Positions 32,996 to 41,650 of a stretch of DNA of 64,000 nucleotides are shown in pieces. Both the position numbers and the translations under genes were made by a program. The notes below the pieces were generated by a model. The model saw nothing but the letters and a program-made list of their open reading frames with translations, made no database searches and was not told the origin of the DNA. Numbering within the stretch: the stretch's first letter is position 1; every line of letters starts with the position of its first letter. Source of the stretch: OCS116 sp051531935 (lineage in GTDB: Bacteria; Pseudomonadota; Alphaproteobacteria; Rhizobiales; OSC116); the NCBI GenBank assembly GCA_051531935.1, contig JAOPTR010000007.1, positions 310,001 to 374,000 on the forward strand, read 5' to 3'.

Positions 32996-34828
32996 CTAGC
33001 TTTTTTCGGCATCACTCATTAGAACCTCTAGAAATTTCTCCCCGTATCGTTCTAGCTTGGTTTCTCCAATGCCGTTAATGGCTAGCATTGCCTCTAAAGA
33101 TTGCGGCTTTTGGCTTGCCAATTCAATCAGCGTTCTGTCATGGAAAATAACATAGGCAGGTAATTTATTGGCTTTTGCAAGCTCGGCTCTGGTGTCTCTG
33201 AGTGTTTCAAAAAGATCTTTGTCTTGATCGGTTTTAAGTGCCTCACTGGCATTTTTCTTACTTTTCCCTGAGCTTTGGCCTGAACTTCGACCAGAGCTTT
33301 TGCTTGGTATGGGCGGTTTACGCAGTTGAATTATTTGTTTTTCTTGTAAGAAAACTCTACCCTTGTCGGTAATGCTTAAGCCACCATGCCCTGCAATATC
33401 CACCTCTAATAGGTTTTGCGCAACCAATTGCCGAAAGATATTTTGCCATGCCTTCTTGTCATGCTCGGTGCCAATTCCAAAAGTAGTTTGCTCGTGGTGA
33501 CCAAAGCTCTTAATGCGTTCATCGTCTTTGCCCAATAAAATATCAGTTAAATAACCAACGCCAAACCTCTGGCCAGTTCTATGCACGCAGGATAAAGCTT
33601 TTTGCGATGAAACAGTGCCGTCAAAAGTTTCGGGCTTTGTTTGGCATGTATCGCAATTTCCACATGGCTCAGATTGATCGCCAAAATATTTCAGTAAAAT
33701 TTGTCGGCGACAAGTGACCGCTTCACATAACCCCAAAAGGGCATCGAGTTTTTGATGTTCTATGCGTTTTTGGTTTTGGGTGGCATCAGAATTATTAATC
33801 CACCCGCGCTGCATGCCTGCATCGTCCATACCATATATCATATAGGCCTCAGCGGGTTGCCCATCACGCCCCGCACGGCCAGTTTCTTGGTAATAAGCTT
33901 CGATGTTTTTGGGTATATTCATATGTACCACAAAGCGCACATCTGGTTTATCTATGCCCATTCCAAAAGCAATGGTCGCCACCATAATTATTTTATCTTC
34001 CCGCAGAAATCGCGTTTGGTTTTTGCTGCGAGTTGGTGTGGGCAGCCCAGCATGATAAGGCAAGGCATTCAAACCTTGCTCTTGTAACCAAGTTGCCGTT
34101 TCCTCGACTTTTTTACGCGAAATGCAGTAAATAATACCGGCATCATCGGCATGATTTTGTGTGATGAATTTATGTAATTGTTGCTTGGGATTGTTGCGGT
34201 TCGCAATGGCATAATTTATATTCGGGCGGTCAAAGCCATCAATAAACATATGTTCAATAGGTAGGTTTAGGCGCTCTACAATGTCTTTACGGGTTGGCTC
34301 ATCGGCCGTGGCGGTTAAAGCAATGCGCGGCACATCAGGAAAACGCTCGCTAAGTAACGATAATGCAGCATAATCTGGTCTGAAATCATGCCCCCATTGC
34401 GAAACACAATGCGCTTCATCAATGGCAAACAGCGATATATTACATTTGTCTAAAAATTCCAAAAATTCAGGCATTACAAGCCGTTCGGGCGCAACATATA
34501 GCAGGTCTAACTCACCATTTATGGCTTGCGCGCGTATATTCTGCGCTTCCTGATATGACAATGTGGAATTAATAGCCCCTGCCGAAATCTCAAGCTGCTC
34601 CAGTGCATCAATCTGATCTTGCATCAACGCAATAAGTGGTGAAACCACAATGGCAACACCTTCGCGACAAAGCGCAGGAATTTGATAACAAAGCGATTTA
34701 CCACTACCTGTCGGCATTAAAACAAAGGCACTGCCACCATCAATAACATGCGAAATAACATCGGCTTGTTGCCCACGAAATGCGTCAAAACCATAACGTT
34801 GTTGCAATATTTCTAGTGGTTTGTTCAT
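32996..34828 (-). CDS. recQ: ATP-dependent DNA helicase RecQ
   Basis: 3'-5' DNA helicase in recombination and fork repair. About 610 residues: Walker A MPTGSGKSLCYQIPAL, DEAH box FAIDEAHCVSQWGHDFR, helicase motif VI QETGRAGRDGQPAE, a zinc-binding RQC region (CRRQILLKYFG...CGNCDTCQ) and a C-terminal HRDC domain (about 525-600). A basic Ser/Gly-rich linker (SSGRSSGQSSGKSKK) separates RQC and HRDC. The ATG at 34828 has AGG 7 nt upstream and is preferred over one 6 bp earlier. No operon partner. Confidence 0.95.
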   Translation of the reverse strand: MNKPLEILQQRYGFDAFRGQQADVISHVIDGGSAFVLMPTGSGKSLCYQIPALCREGVAIVVSPLIALMQDQIDALEQLEISAGAINSTLSYQEAQNIRAQAINGELDLLYVAPERLVMPEFLEFLDKCNISLFAIDEAHCVSQWGHDFRPDYAALSLLSERFPDVPRIALTATADEPTRKDIVERLNLPIEHMFIDGFDRPNINYAIANRNNPKQQLHKFITQNHADDAGIIYCISRKKVEETATWLQEQGLNALPYHAGLPTPTRSKNQTRFLREDKIIMVATIAFGMGIDKPDVRFVVHMNIPKNIEAYYQETGRAGRDGQPAEAYMIYGMDDAGMQRGWINNSDATQNQKRIEHQKLDALLGLCEAVTCRRQILLKYFGDQSEPCGNCDTCQTKPETFDGTVSSQKALSCVHRTGQRFGVGYLTDILLGKDDERIKSFGHHEQTTFGIGTEHDKKAWQNIFRQLVAQNLLEVDIAGHGGLSITDKGRVFLQEKQIIQLRKPPIPSKSSGRSSGQSSGKSKKNASEALKTDQDKDLFETLRDTRAELAKANKLPAYVIFHDRTLIELASQKPQSLEAMLAINGIGETKLERYGEKFLEVLMSDAEKS

Positions 34829-35037
34829 AATCATGCCTATCTGAAAATAAAAAGCGCTTATTGCATCATTTCAAACAACAGCATTAAACAAGTTTAGCTG
34901 ATTATGCAGCATTTTTTTACCGATGCAATCACCCATTCACAACTATACCACGTGAAAGCCTCAGCATGTTTTGATTAAGCGTTTGGCTTCATATATAGTG
35001 AGGCTAAATTGGCAGAATTCAAAAAGGGAAATATATA

Positions 35038-36099
35038 ATGAGTGACCAAAAAAAACTCTCCAGACTTGCGCTTGTACTCGAAAAACAACACGAATTGAGC
35101 TTGCGTGAAATTGAACTTGCCAATGATTTAGGCGCGACAGATGTGCAGATTAAAATAGACGTTGTTGGCATTTGCGGCAGTGATGTGCATTATTACACCC
35201 ATGGCGCCATTGGGCCATATGTTGTAAATGCGCCCATGGTGCTTGGCCATGAAGCCGCAGGAACAATTGTAAAAATTGGCGACGATGTTAAAGATTTTAA
35301 AATCGGCGACCGCGTTTGTATGGAGCCAGGTATTCCTAATCTTTCATCCCGCGAATCTAAAATGGGCAAATATAATGTCGATCAATCGGTTGAGTTTTGG
35401 GCAACACCGCCTATCCATGGATGTTTAACAGATGAGGTTATTCACCCCGCAGCTTTCACCTATAAATTGCCAGATAATGTAAGTTTTGCTCATGGCGCGA
35501 TGGTCGAGCCATTTGCAATTGGCTTACAATCAGCCAGCCAAGCTAAAATTATGCCAGGCGATATTGGTTTGGTTATGGGCGCAGGGCCCATTGGCGTGCT
35601 TACAGCGCTTGCTGCTTTGGCAGGGGGCTGCGCTAAAGTTTATATTACCGATGTGGTGCAAGAAAAACTAGATGTTGCCGCGCAATATAATGGCATCATC
35701 CCTATTTTGGTGACAGATGCCGATACGGTTAAAACCAAAATTGACGCTGATACCGATGGTTGGGGTGTGGATGTTCTGTTTGAATGCAGTGGCCATCCTT
35801 CGGCTTATAACGGTATTTTTAGCGCCATTCGGCCTGCGGGTTGCTTGGTATTTGTTGGTATGCCTGTCGAGCCAATTGCATTGGATATCGTGGCGGCACA
35901 AACCAAAGAAATACGCATGGAAACAGTGTTCAGATACGCCAATATCTATAACAGAGCCATTGATATCATTGCAGCCGATAAAATAGATTTATCACCGCTG
36001 ATATCAGCCACATATGAATTTAAAGATAGTATTGAAGCGTTCGAACGTGCAGCTGCAGGGCATGCTAGCGATGTAAAATTGCAAATAAAAATGCCATAA
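35038..36099 (+). CDS. Zinc-type polyol dehydrogenase (xylitol/sorbitol dehydrogenase-like)
   Basis: 353-residue medium-chain dehydrogenase that would oxidise a pentitol or hexitol to a ketose with NAD. Catalytic zinc ligands are in GICGSDVHYYTHG (Cys) and GHEAAGTIVKIGDDV (His). The NAD motif is GAGPIGVLTALAAL with an acidic residue after it (YITDVV). The four-Cys structural zinc lobe is missing (EPGIPNLSSRESKMGKYN), as in XdhA-type enzymes. GGCL-type and VEPFAIGLQ segments match rhizobial xylitol dehydrogenases. No transporter or kinase gene lies beside it, so substrate stays open. Confidence 0.88.
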   Translation: MSDQKKLSRLALVLEKQHELSLREIELANDLGATDVQIKIDVVGICGSDVHYYTHGAIGPYVVNAPMVLGHEAAGTIVKIGDDVKDFKIGDRVCMEPGIPNLSSRESKMGKYNVDQSVEFWATPPIHGCLTDEVIHPAAFTYKLPDNVSFAHGAMVEPFAIGLQSASQAKIMPGDIGLVMGAGPIGVLTALAALAGGCAKVYITDVVQEKLDVAAQYNGIIPILVTDADTVKTKIDADTDGWGVDVLFECSGHPSAYNGIFSAIRPAGCLVFVGMPVEPIALDIVAAQTKEIRMETVFRYANIYNRAIDIIAADKIDLSPLISATYEFKDSIEAFERAAAGHASDVKLQIKMP

Positions 36100-36111
36100 C
36101 AAGTCTAGATT

Positions 36112-36130
36112 CTGTTCGCAATAAGAACAG
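36112..36130 (+). terminator. Small hairpin after the polyol dehydrogenase gene
   Basis: CTGTTC and GAACAG pair across a 7-nt loop, 12 bp after the stop, followed by only TTT. A weak terminator at best. Confidence 0.35.
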
Positions 36131-36214
36131 TTTGAGATAAAGTTTGCCATTCGCCAGTTTTTACCTATTCTGTTTGCTAATTGTACTCGGGTTGCAACCA
36201 ATAAGGCTGAATAT

Positions 36215-37117
36215 ATGATCGAGCAAACCATAATCGCTACGGATGGACATAAAATCCAAACCTATATTTGGCCAAACGAGCATGCCAAGGCATGGGTGCA
36301 TATTCTACATGGCATGGCCGAACATGTTATGCGTTATGATGATTTTGCACAAAGTCTGGTTGCGGCAGGTTATAGCGTTGTGGCACATAATCATCGTGGC
36401 CATGGCTCGGGTGAAGGCACAATTTTGGGTCAATATTCCGATCAGGTGAATTGGCAAAATTTCATACAAGACATCACAAGCGTTCGTGGCGAAATATGCA
36501 GCGATGATAGACCTTATTTTGTATTTGGCCACAGCATGGGCTCATTTATTACGCAGTCTTATTTGGTAACGCAACCCAAAGACATTGCAGGGGTAATATT
36601 ATCTGGCTCTAATTATGCCGCGGTTGTCACGTCAAAATTTGCAAGGCTTGTGGCAAAAATTGAACGCTTTAGAGTGGGGCGACAAAATTCTAGCGGTGTC
36701 TTGCAATTTATCACCTTTGGCAGTTTTAACCAAAAGTTTAAACCCAATCGTACCATATGCGATTGGCTATCGCGCGATCCAGATCAGGTGGATAAATATA
36801 TTGCCGATCCATTAAGTGGCGCCACAAGCAGTAGTGCCTTTTGGCATGATTTTTTTGATAGCTTTGTCGAGCTTTTTACTCCAGCGAATTTTAAAAAAAT
36901 CAACGCTGATATTCCGCTTTATATAATGGGCGGCACACACGACCCTGTTGGAGAAATGGGCAAAGGCTTACCTAATTTATACAATGCCTATATAGCCAAT
37001 GGTCAAAAAGACGTATCGTTAAAGCTATACGAAAATGGCCGCCATGAAATGCTGAACGAAATTAATAAAGATGAAGTTACAGCTAACATTATCAACTGGC
37101 TTCAAGCGCACAATTAA
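36215..37117 (+). CDS. Alpha/beta hydrolase, monoacylglycerol lipase / lysophospholipase type
   Basis: 300-residue serine hydrolase (Hydrolase_4 family). The oxyanion HGMAEHVMRYDDFA comes early, the nucleophile elbow is FGHSMGSFI (about 108-116), the acid lies near GGTHDPVG and the His in NGRHEMLNEINKDEV near the C terminus. There is no signal peptide, so it is cytoplasmic. The natural ester is unknown. It lies 41 bp ahead of iolB on the same strand and may be co-transcribed. Confidence 0.88.
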   Translation: MIEQTIIATDGHKIQTYIWPNEHAKAWVHILHGMAEHVMRYDDFAQSLVAAGYSVVAHNHRGHGSGEGTILGQYSDQVNWQNFIQDITSVRGEICSDDRPYFVFGHSMGSFITQSYLVTQPKDIAGVILSGSNYAAVVTSKFARLVAKIERFRVGRQNSSGVLQFITFGSFNQKFKPNRTICDWLSRDPDQVDKYIADPLSGATSSSAFWHDFFDSFVELFTPANFKKINADIPLYIMGGTHDPVGEMGKGLPNLYNAYIANGQKDVSLKLYENGRHEMLNEINKDEVTANIINWLQAHN

Positions 37118-37158
37118 TCCTCGTGCATAAGACATAGCCTAGTTATCAAGGAATTCTA

Positions 37159-37962
37159 ATGCCTAACCTATTGCGTAAACCTACCTCTAAAACGGGTAAA
37201 TTGCACGACATTTCAGCACAAGATGCCAATTGGCAATATGTTGGTTTTGGCCTTTATCACCTAAAAGCAGGCGAAAGCGCTGCCGAGCTTACTCAAGATA
37301 ATGAAGTGATTTTAGTGTTTGTTGAAGGCAAAGCAAAAATCACCGCCAGTGGCCAAGATTTTGGTGAGCTTGGCGACAGAATGAATGTATTTGAGCAAAA
37401 ACCACCTGTAAGTGTTTATGTGCCTAATGATAGTGATTGGCAGGCCGTTGCCACCACCGATTGCACATTGGCAATTTGTGCAGCCCCTGGCAAAGGCAAT
37501 TACAAAGCGCGCGTATTGGATAAACAACCGCAAATAACCCGTGGTGTTGGCTCAAACACCCGCCATGTTTACCCCATTGCGATGGAGGAACATGATGTTG
37601 CGGATAGCCTTCTGGTCACCGAAGCCTTCACGCCCGAAGGCAATTGGTCGTCCTACCCACCACATCGCCATGATGAAGATGATTTTCCAAATGTCACCCA
37701 TTTGGAAGAAACTTATTATCACCGCATTAACCCCACTCAGGGCTATATAATCCAAAAAGTATTTACCGAAGATGGTGAAATAGATGAAACCCTAACCGCT
37801 AATAATGGCGATGTGGTGCTTGTGCCAAAAGGTCACCATCCTTGCGGTGTTCCGCATGGTTATGAATTATATTATCTCAATGTAATGGCAGGGCCAAAAC
37901 GCAAATGGCGTTTTATCAACCACCCCGATCATCAATGGATTGCCGATCGTGATGAAGCTTAA
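37159..37962 (+). CDS. iolB: 5-deoxy-glucuronate isomerase
   Basis: 267-residue bicupin that converts 5-deoxyglucuronate to 5-dehydro-2-deoxygluconate in myo-inositol breakdown. The C-terminal cupin has the metal ligands in YPPHRHDEDDFP with the following HLEETYYHR, and NNGDVVLVPKGHHPCGVPHGY. Length and these motifs match IolB rather than KduI. None of the other iol genes is in view, so it is either separate from the rest or part of a uronate-linked path with the neighbouring TRAP/uxaA locus. It ends 3 bp from the convergent SDR gene. Confidence 0.9.
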   Translation: MPNLLRKPTSKTGKLHDISAQDANWQYVGFGLYHLKAGESAAELTQDNEVILVFVEGKAKITASGQDFGELGDRMNVFEQKPPVSVYVPNDSDWQAVATTDCTLAICAAPGKGNYKARVLDKQPQITRGVGSNTRHVYPIAMEEHDVADSLLVTEAFTPEGNWSSYPPHRHDEDDFPNVTHLEETYYHRINPTQGYIIQKVFTEDGEIDETLTANNGDVVLVPKGHHPCGVPHGYELYYLNVMAGPKRKWRFINHPDHQWIADRDEA

Positions 37963-37965
37963 GGC

Positions 37966-38775
37966 TTAGCCATTATGTGACACCGTAAAATCATTGGCGA
38001 TTGGCCAATTTGTGCCTGCCGTTGCGCCACCATCCACACGGATAATCTGCCCTGTGATAAAAGATGCACTTGGTGATGCTAAAAATATTGCTGTGCCAAT
38101 TAAATCTTCGACCTGCCCCATATGCTGTAAGGGTGTTGTGGCTTTGTGCCAAGCTTGCATATTTTCATTTTGCCACATTTTACGGGTTAAATCGGTAAGT
38201 ATAAACCCAGGCGCAATGGCGTTAACCCGCACCCCAAATTGCCCCCATTCGAGCGCCAAACCACGGGTCATGTTGGAAAGCCCAGCTTTGCTCATTGCAT
38301 AAGGTAAAATTTGTGTCAGAGGCACATGGGATGATAAAGAATCAATATTTATCTGGTTACCACTGCCTTGTTTTTTCATCACTTTACCAACAATTTGCGA
38401 CATTAAAAATGCACCACGTAAATTAATATGCATAATTTGGTCAAATTCATCAGCACTATAATCGGATGCAGGCATTCTTTTGTTCACACCTGCGCTGTTA
38501 ATCAGCGTATCTATGCGCCCAAATTCAGCGACTACATCATCAACACAACTCTGTATCAGCGCCTCATCTGCCACATCACATATGCGGTAGGCCATAGCAT
38601 GTTTGGTTTTTGGTGTGTTTTGGCAAGCAGCTTTCAGGCCATCCTCATTGCGCCCTGTGATGATTACCTGCGCGCCTTGTTGGGCAAAACATTCGGCCAT
38701 CGCAAATCCAATGCCGCGGCTGCCACCCGAAATAAATACAATAGTGTCTTCAACTTTAAATAGGTTAATTGTCAT
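37966..38775 (-). CDS. Short-chain dehydrogenase/reductase (sugar-acid type)
   Basis: 269-residue NAD(P)-dependent SDR. The nucleotide motif is SGGSRGIGFAMAE, then NSAG, catalytic Ser in NIDSLSSHVP and Tyr/Lys in YAMSKAGLSNMTRG. The C terminus FITGQIIRVDGGATAG is standard. It resembles gluconate 5-dehydrogenase and other sugar-acid reductases. It follows the GntR gene by 11 bp, and that operon is divergent from the TRAP transporter, so it probably acts on the imported sugar acid (inference). Confidence 0.85.
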   Translation of the reverse strand: MTINLFKVEDTIVFISGGSRGIGFAMAECFAQQGAQVIITGRNEDGLKAACQNTPKTKHAMAYRICDVADEALIQSCVDDVVAEFGRIDTLINSAGVNKRMPASDYSADEFDQIMHINLRGAFLMSQIVGKVMKKQGSGNQINIDSLSSHVPLTQILPYAMSKAGLSNMTRGLALEWGQFGVRVNAIAPGFILTDLTRKMWQNENMQAWHKATTPLQHMGQVEDLIGTAIFLASPSASFITGQIIRVDGGATAGTNWPIANDFTVSHNG

Positions 38776-38786
38776 TATATTTCCTG

Positions 38787-39527
38787 TTAAGAGGCAAGGT
38801 TTTCTTTTCCATAAATGCTGGCAATATTATTGACAGCACTGCGCAAATGGCGGCTCAATACGCCTGATGTTTTGTCTTTGTCACGGTTTCTTAAGCCTTC
38901 GACAATTTCACAATGATCTTGCAAGGTGGATACACGTTTAATTTTTTTACGGGATGACATAAACCGCACGCGCCACAACAGCGCATTATATTGTTTATGG
39001 GTTTTTATCAGTGCTGTATTTTTGGTAGATGCCACAATCGCTTCATGAAAAGCCATGTCGGTTTTAAAAAATTCAATAGGTTCTGATTTTTCAGATATGT
39101 CCAATAATTTAAGATTTAGGCTCTCAATATGTTTGAATTCCGAATCGGTCATTTCATCGCAAGCGCATTCACCAGCCAAAGCTTCAAGTGCCGATTGCAC
39201 AAAAAGAAAATGAGTTAGGTTTTCCAGTGATGGGTTGGAGACACGCGGGCTGCGCGCGGGCGACATTTTAATGAGCCCTTCGCCTTCAAGTATAAGCAAG
39301 GCCTCGCGCAAAGGCGTGCGGCTTACGCCAAGAGCAGCAGCGGTTTCGCGTTCGGGAATGTTATCGTCAGGTTGTAATTCGCCCAAAATAATTTGGTTTC
39401 TCAACGCATCTGCAATTTGGTCAGCCAGTCGTTGGCGCGATAATTTTGCAAAATTTCCAGTTGATTTTCTAGTGCCATCATTCATGTATGTGCAGTTAAC
39501 TCGCAGGTAAAATCTAATTGTTTTCAT
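38787..39527 (-). CDS. GntR-family regulator, FCD subfamily (TRAP/SDR locus)
   Basis: Up to 246 residues. HTH at about 30-95 (LADQIADALRNQIILGELQP, then ALGVSRTPLREALLILEGEG) and an FCD domain (about 105-235) with the metal-site His pattern (DMAFHEAIVASTKN, DHCEIVEGLRNRD). A second ATG at 39485 would remove 14 family-unlike residues; neither has a good ribosome site. It is co-transcribed with the SDR and divergent from dctPQM. The dyad at 39589-39601 is a likely operator. Effector probably a uronate or aldonate. Confidence 0.87.
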   Translation of the reverse strand: MKTIRFYLRVNCTYMNDGTRKSTGNFAKLSRQRLADQIADALRNQIILGELQPDDNIPERETAAALGVSRTPLREALLILEGEGLIKMSPARSPRVSNPSLENLTHFLFVQSALEALAGECACDEMTDSEFKHIESLNLKLLDISEKSEPIEFFKTDMAFHEAIVASTKNTALIKTHKQYNALLWRVRFMSSRKKIKRVSTLQDHCEIVEGLRNRDKDKTSGVLSRHLRSAVNNIASIYGKENLAS

Positions 39528-39588
39528 CTAAACACATATACTAGTAGACCAAAAAATGCCATGCTTTTCTAATATTAGGTATTTATTA

Positions 39589-39601
39589 TTTGGTATACAA
39601 A
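39589..39601. promoter_or_regulatory. UxuR/ExuR-like operator in the GntR/dctP divergent promoter
   Basis: TTTGGTATACAAA is an 11-of-13 symmetric dyad centred on GTATAC. It closely resembles the enterobacterial hexuronate operator (TTGGTATACCAA as I recall it). It lies 62 bp upstream of the GntR start and 112 bp upstream of dctP. The match fits the altronate dehydratase gene in the same locus. Confidence 0.5.
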
Positions 39602-39630
39602 GAAAATTTCTTGTAGTATATCTGATAGAT

Positions 39631-39680
39631 CACTCAAGTTGAGTGGACGTAGGGTTGCTCTGGCAACCGAAGGGCTACGT
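39631..39680 (+). promoter_or_regulatory. Structured 5' leader of dctP
   Basis: Two adjoining RNA folds. The first (39631-39645) is CACTCAA-G-TTGAGTG. The second (39647-39680) is nested: ACGTAG/CTACGT (6 bp) encloses GGTTGC/GCAACC (6 bp, loop TCTG) with a 6-nt GAAGGG bulge on the 3' side. The ribosome site AGAGGG follows about 20 nt later. It resembles a regulatory leader, but no known riboswitch class is recognised. Confidence 0.5.
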
Positions 39681-39712
39681 AACGAAGACAACAACAAAAT
39701 AAAGAGGGAAAA

Positions 39713-40726
39713 ATGAAATTACTTAAATTAATACCACTTACAATTGCTGCGGGTCTTATGGCCACAAGCGCAATGGCGGAAGACTATAAATTGCGCATGC
39801 AAACGCATTATACTGCCGACTCAGTATCAGGTAAGCTAGCGCAAGATTTTATTGACGATGTTAACGTCATGTCTGGTGGCCGCATTCAAATCGAAATGTT
39901 CTGGTCTTCATCAGTTGTGGCTACAGTAGAGGGCTTTACAGCCGCTGCAACAGGCATCTTAGATGGTGAAATGCATGGCGGTTCATACCAAACTGGTAAA
40001 AACCCAGCATTCCAATTTGTAAGTGATCCAATGGGCGCTTATGATAATCCTTGGCAAATGTATTCATTCTTTGAACATGGTGGTGGCGAAGCTGCTGCAA
40101 ACGACCTTTACCATGCGTTCAACATGCATCTTGTTGGCTGGTGGGCCGGTGGCCATGAAGCTATGGTTTCAAGCAAACCACTTGCAGGTCCTGAAGATCT
40201 TAAAGGTTGGAAATTCCGTTCACCTCCAGGTCTAGAAACTGAAATTTTCCAAAAACTTGGTGCATCGCCAATCGTTATGGATTTCACAGACATCTTTACA
40301 GCGCTAGAAACTGGCGTTATCGACGGTGCTGATGCTTCATCACTTGCCAATAACGTAAATCTTGGCTTGTATGACATTGTGGGTCACACGACTTTCCCAG
40401 GCTTCCATTCAATGCCTATGGATCATGTGACGTTTAACCTAGATGTTTGGAACGATTTCCCAGCAGATGTTAAGCGTATTCTAGAAGTTGGTACACAAAA
40501 ACTGGCTCTACAAACTACATTGACATTCGAACTTGCCAATATGGAAGCTGCTAAAGAGCTTAAAGCCAAAGGCATTGTGTTCCATGATTGGTCTGCAGAA
40601 GATCGTCGTGTATTCCGCGAAGGCGCACAAGCTGCTTGGGATGATTGGGCAACCAAAACTCCAGAAGCCGCTGCATTGGTTAAATCACATCGTGATTTCC
40701 TACGTCGCTTAGGTAGAATTGAATAG
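39713..40726 (+). CDS. dctP: TRAP transporter solute-binding protein (DctP family)
   Basis: 337-residue periplasmic receptor with signal peptide (likely cleavage after Ala22, AMA/ED). The mature chain shows the TRAP fold: MQTHYTADSVSGKLAQDF, the carboxylate-binding Arg in WKFRSPPG, and DIFTALETGVIDGADAS. The form is nearest the mannitol/chloroaromatic (TakP-like) branch, which takes organic and sugar acids. It is first in dctPQM. A perfect terminator-type hairpin separates it from dctQ. Substrate inferred from uxaA nearby. Confidence 0.92.
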   Translation: MKLLKLIPLTIAAGLMATSAMAEDYKLRMQTHYTADSVSGKLAQDFIDDVNVMSGGRIQIEMFWSSSVVATVEGFTAAATGILDGEMHGGSYQTGKNPAFQFVSDPMGAYDNPWQMYSFFEHGGGEAAANDLYHAFNMHLVGWWAGGHEAMVSSKPLAGPEDLKGWKFRSPPGLETEIFQKLGASPIVMDFTDIFTALETGVIDGADASSLANNVNLGLYDIVGHTTFPGFHSMPMDHVTFNLDVWNDFPADVKRILEVGTQKLALQTTLTFELANMEAAKELKAKGIVFHDWSAEDRRVFREGAQAAWDDWATKTPEAAALVKSHRDFLRRLGRIE

Positions 40727-40746
40727 ATAAATCAATTGCAAAATTG

Positions 40747-40778
40747 AACGACAAGCCCAAACGGCTTGTCGTTTTTCA
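40747..40778 (+). terminator. Intrinsic terminator/attenuator between dctP and dctQ
   Basis: Perfect 11-bp GC-containing stem (AACGACAAGCC with GGCTTGTCGTT), 5-nt loop, run of five T at 40772-40776. It begins 21 bp after the dctP stop. It should end most transcripts after dctP and let a fraction read into dctQM, giving excess binding protein. Confidence 0.8.
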
Positions 40779-40791
40779 CTAACATGTTGGG

Positions 40792-41613
40792 ATGGGCATA
40801 GTGGAAAAATCAGATAGTATTTGGTTAGGGCAAAAAGGGCAAAATATTGTCCGCAAAATAATGTGGTATTCGCTATATATAACACTTGCACTCGTTTTGT
40901 GGGTCACTGTTGGCGATATGCTGTTCGACTTAGGTGTGGAACTCAGATCATTGTTAAGCCCCACACAAAATATACATATTTTACTTACATTTATTTTTGG
41001 CATTGTGGCGTTGTTTTCCGCAGGCATATATTTTTCAGATTATCAGGGCAGTATTGAAGTTAAGCCAGCAAGTGGTTTTGACATTTTTAGCCTTATTTGG
41101 ACACGGATCACAATGATTGGCATTGTCGCCATTGTTTTGATTATGTTTTTTGAAGTTATTTCGCGCTATTTATTCGAAGCGCCCACATTATGGGCAAATG
41201 AAGCATCATTATGGATTGCCGGTTTTGTGTTTTTATTGTCTGGCCTTTATGCCATGCAGCAACGCAGCCATATCCGCATTTACATTATTTACGATATGTT
41301 CCCAAGATGGATGCAAAAAATGGCAGATTCGTTCACCGTTTTCTTGCTTTGGATATTCACCATTTCACTTATTTGGGGTTCGTATGGCGAAGCAATCGAC
41401 AAATTCGAGCGGATGGAAACATTCGGTACCGCGTGGGACCCTCCCATCCCTGGTACGCTTAAAATTGGCATCCTCATCATCATTATAATGGTGACCATTC
41501 AGGCAACTATCAATCTTATAAAAGATTGGCATAATGCGCCCGAAAGCCATTCACCTATGGATGATATTGATGAAGATGAAATCAATCATATTCGCAAATC
41601 AATCGAAGATTAA
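40792..41613 (+). CDS. dctQ: TRAP transporter small permease (DctQ family), enlarged
   Basis: 273-residue inner-membrane subunit. The DctQ core occupies about 105-250 with four spans and the marker FEVISRYLFEAPTLWANEAS. Two further hydrophobic segments (about 23-45 and 62-82) precede it, so it has about six spans against four in standard DctQ (about 160-200 residues). The C terminus is highly acidic (MDDIDEDEINHI). Start could be ATG 40792 or GTG 40801. It pairs with the similarly enlarged DctM. Confidence 0.85.
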   Translation: MGIVEKSDSIWLGQKGQNIVRKIMWYSLYITLALVLWVTVGDMLFDLGVELRSLLSPTQNIHILLTFIFGIVALFSAGIYFSDYQGSIEVKPASGFDIFSLIWTRITMIGIVAIVLIMFFEVISRYLFEAPTLWANEASLWIAGFVFLLSGLYAMQQRSHIRIYIIYDMFPRWMQKMADSFTVFLLWIFTISLIWGSYGEAIDKFERMETFGTAWDPPIPGTLKIGILIIIIMVTIQATINLIKDWHNAPESHSPMDDIDEDEINHIRKSIED

Positions 41614-41650
41614 AAATATCAAGTGATAAGAGTTTCAAGGATTTAGAGGC

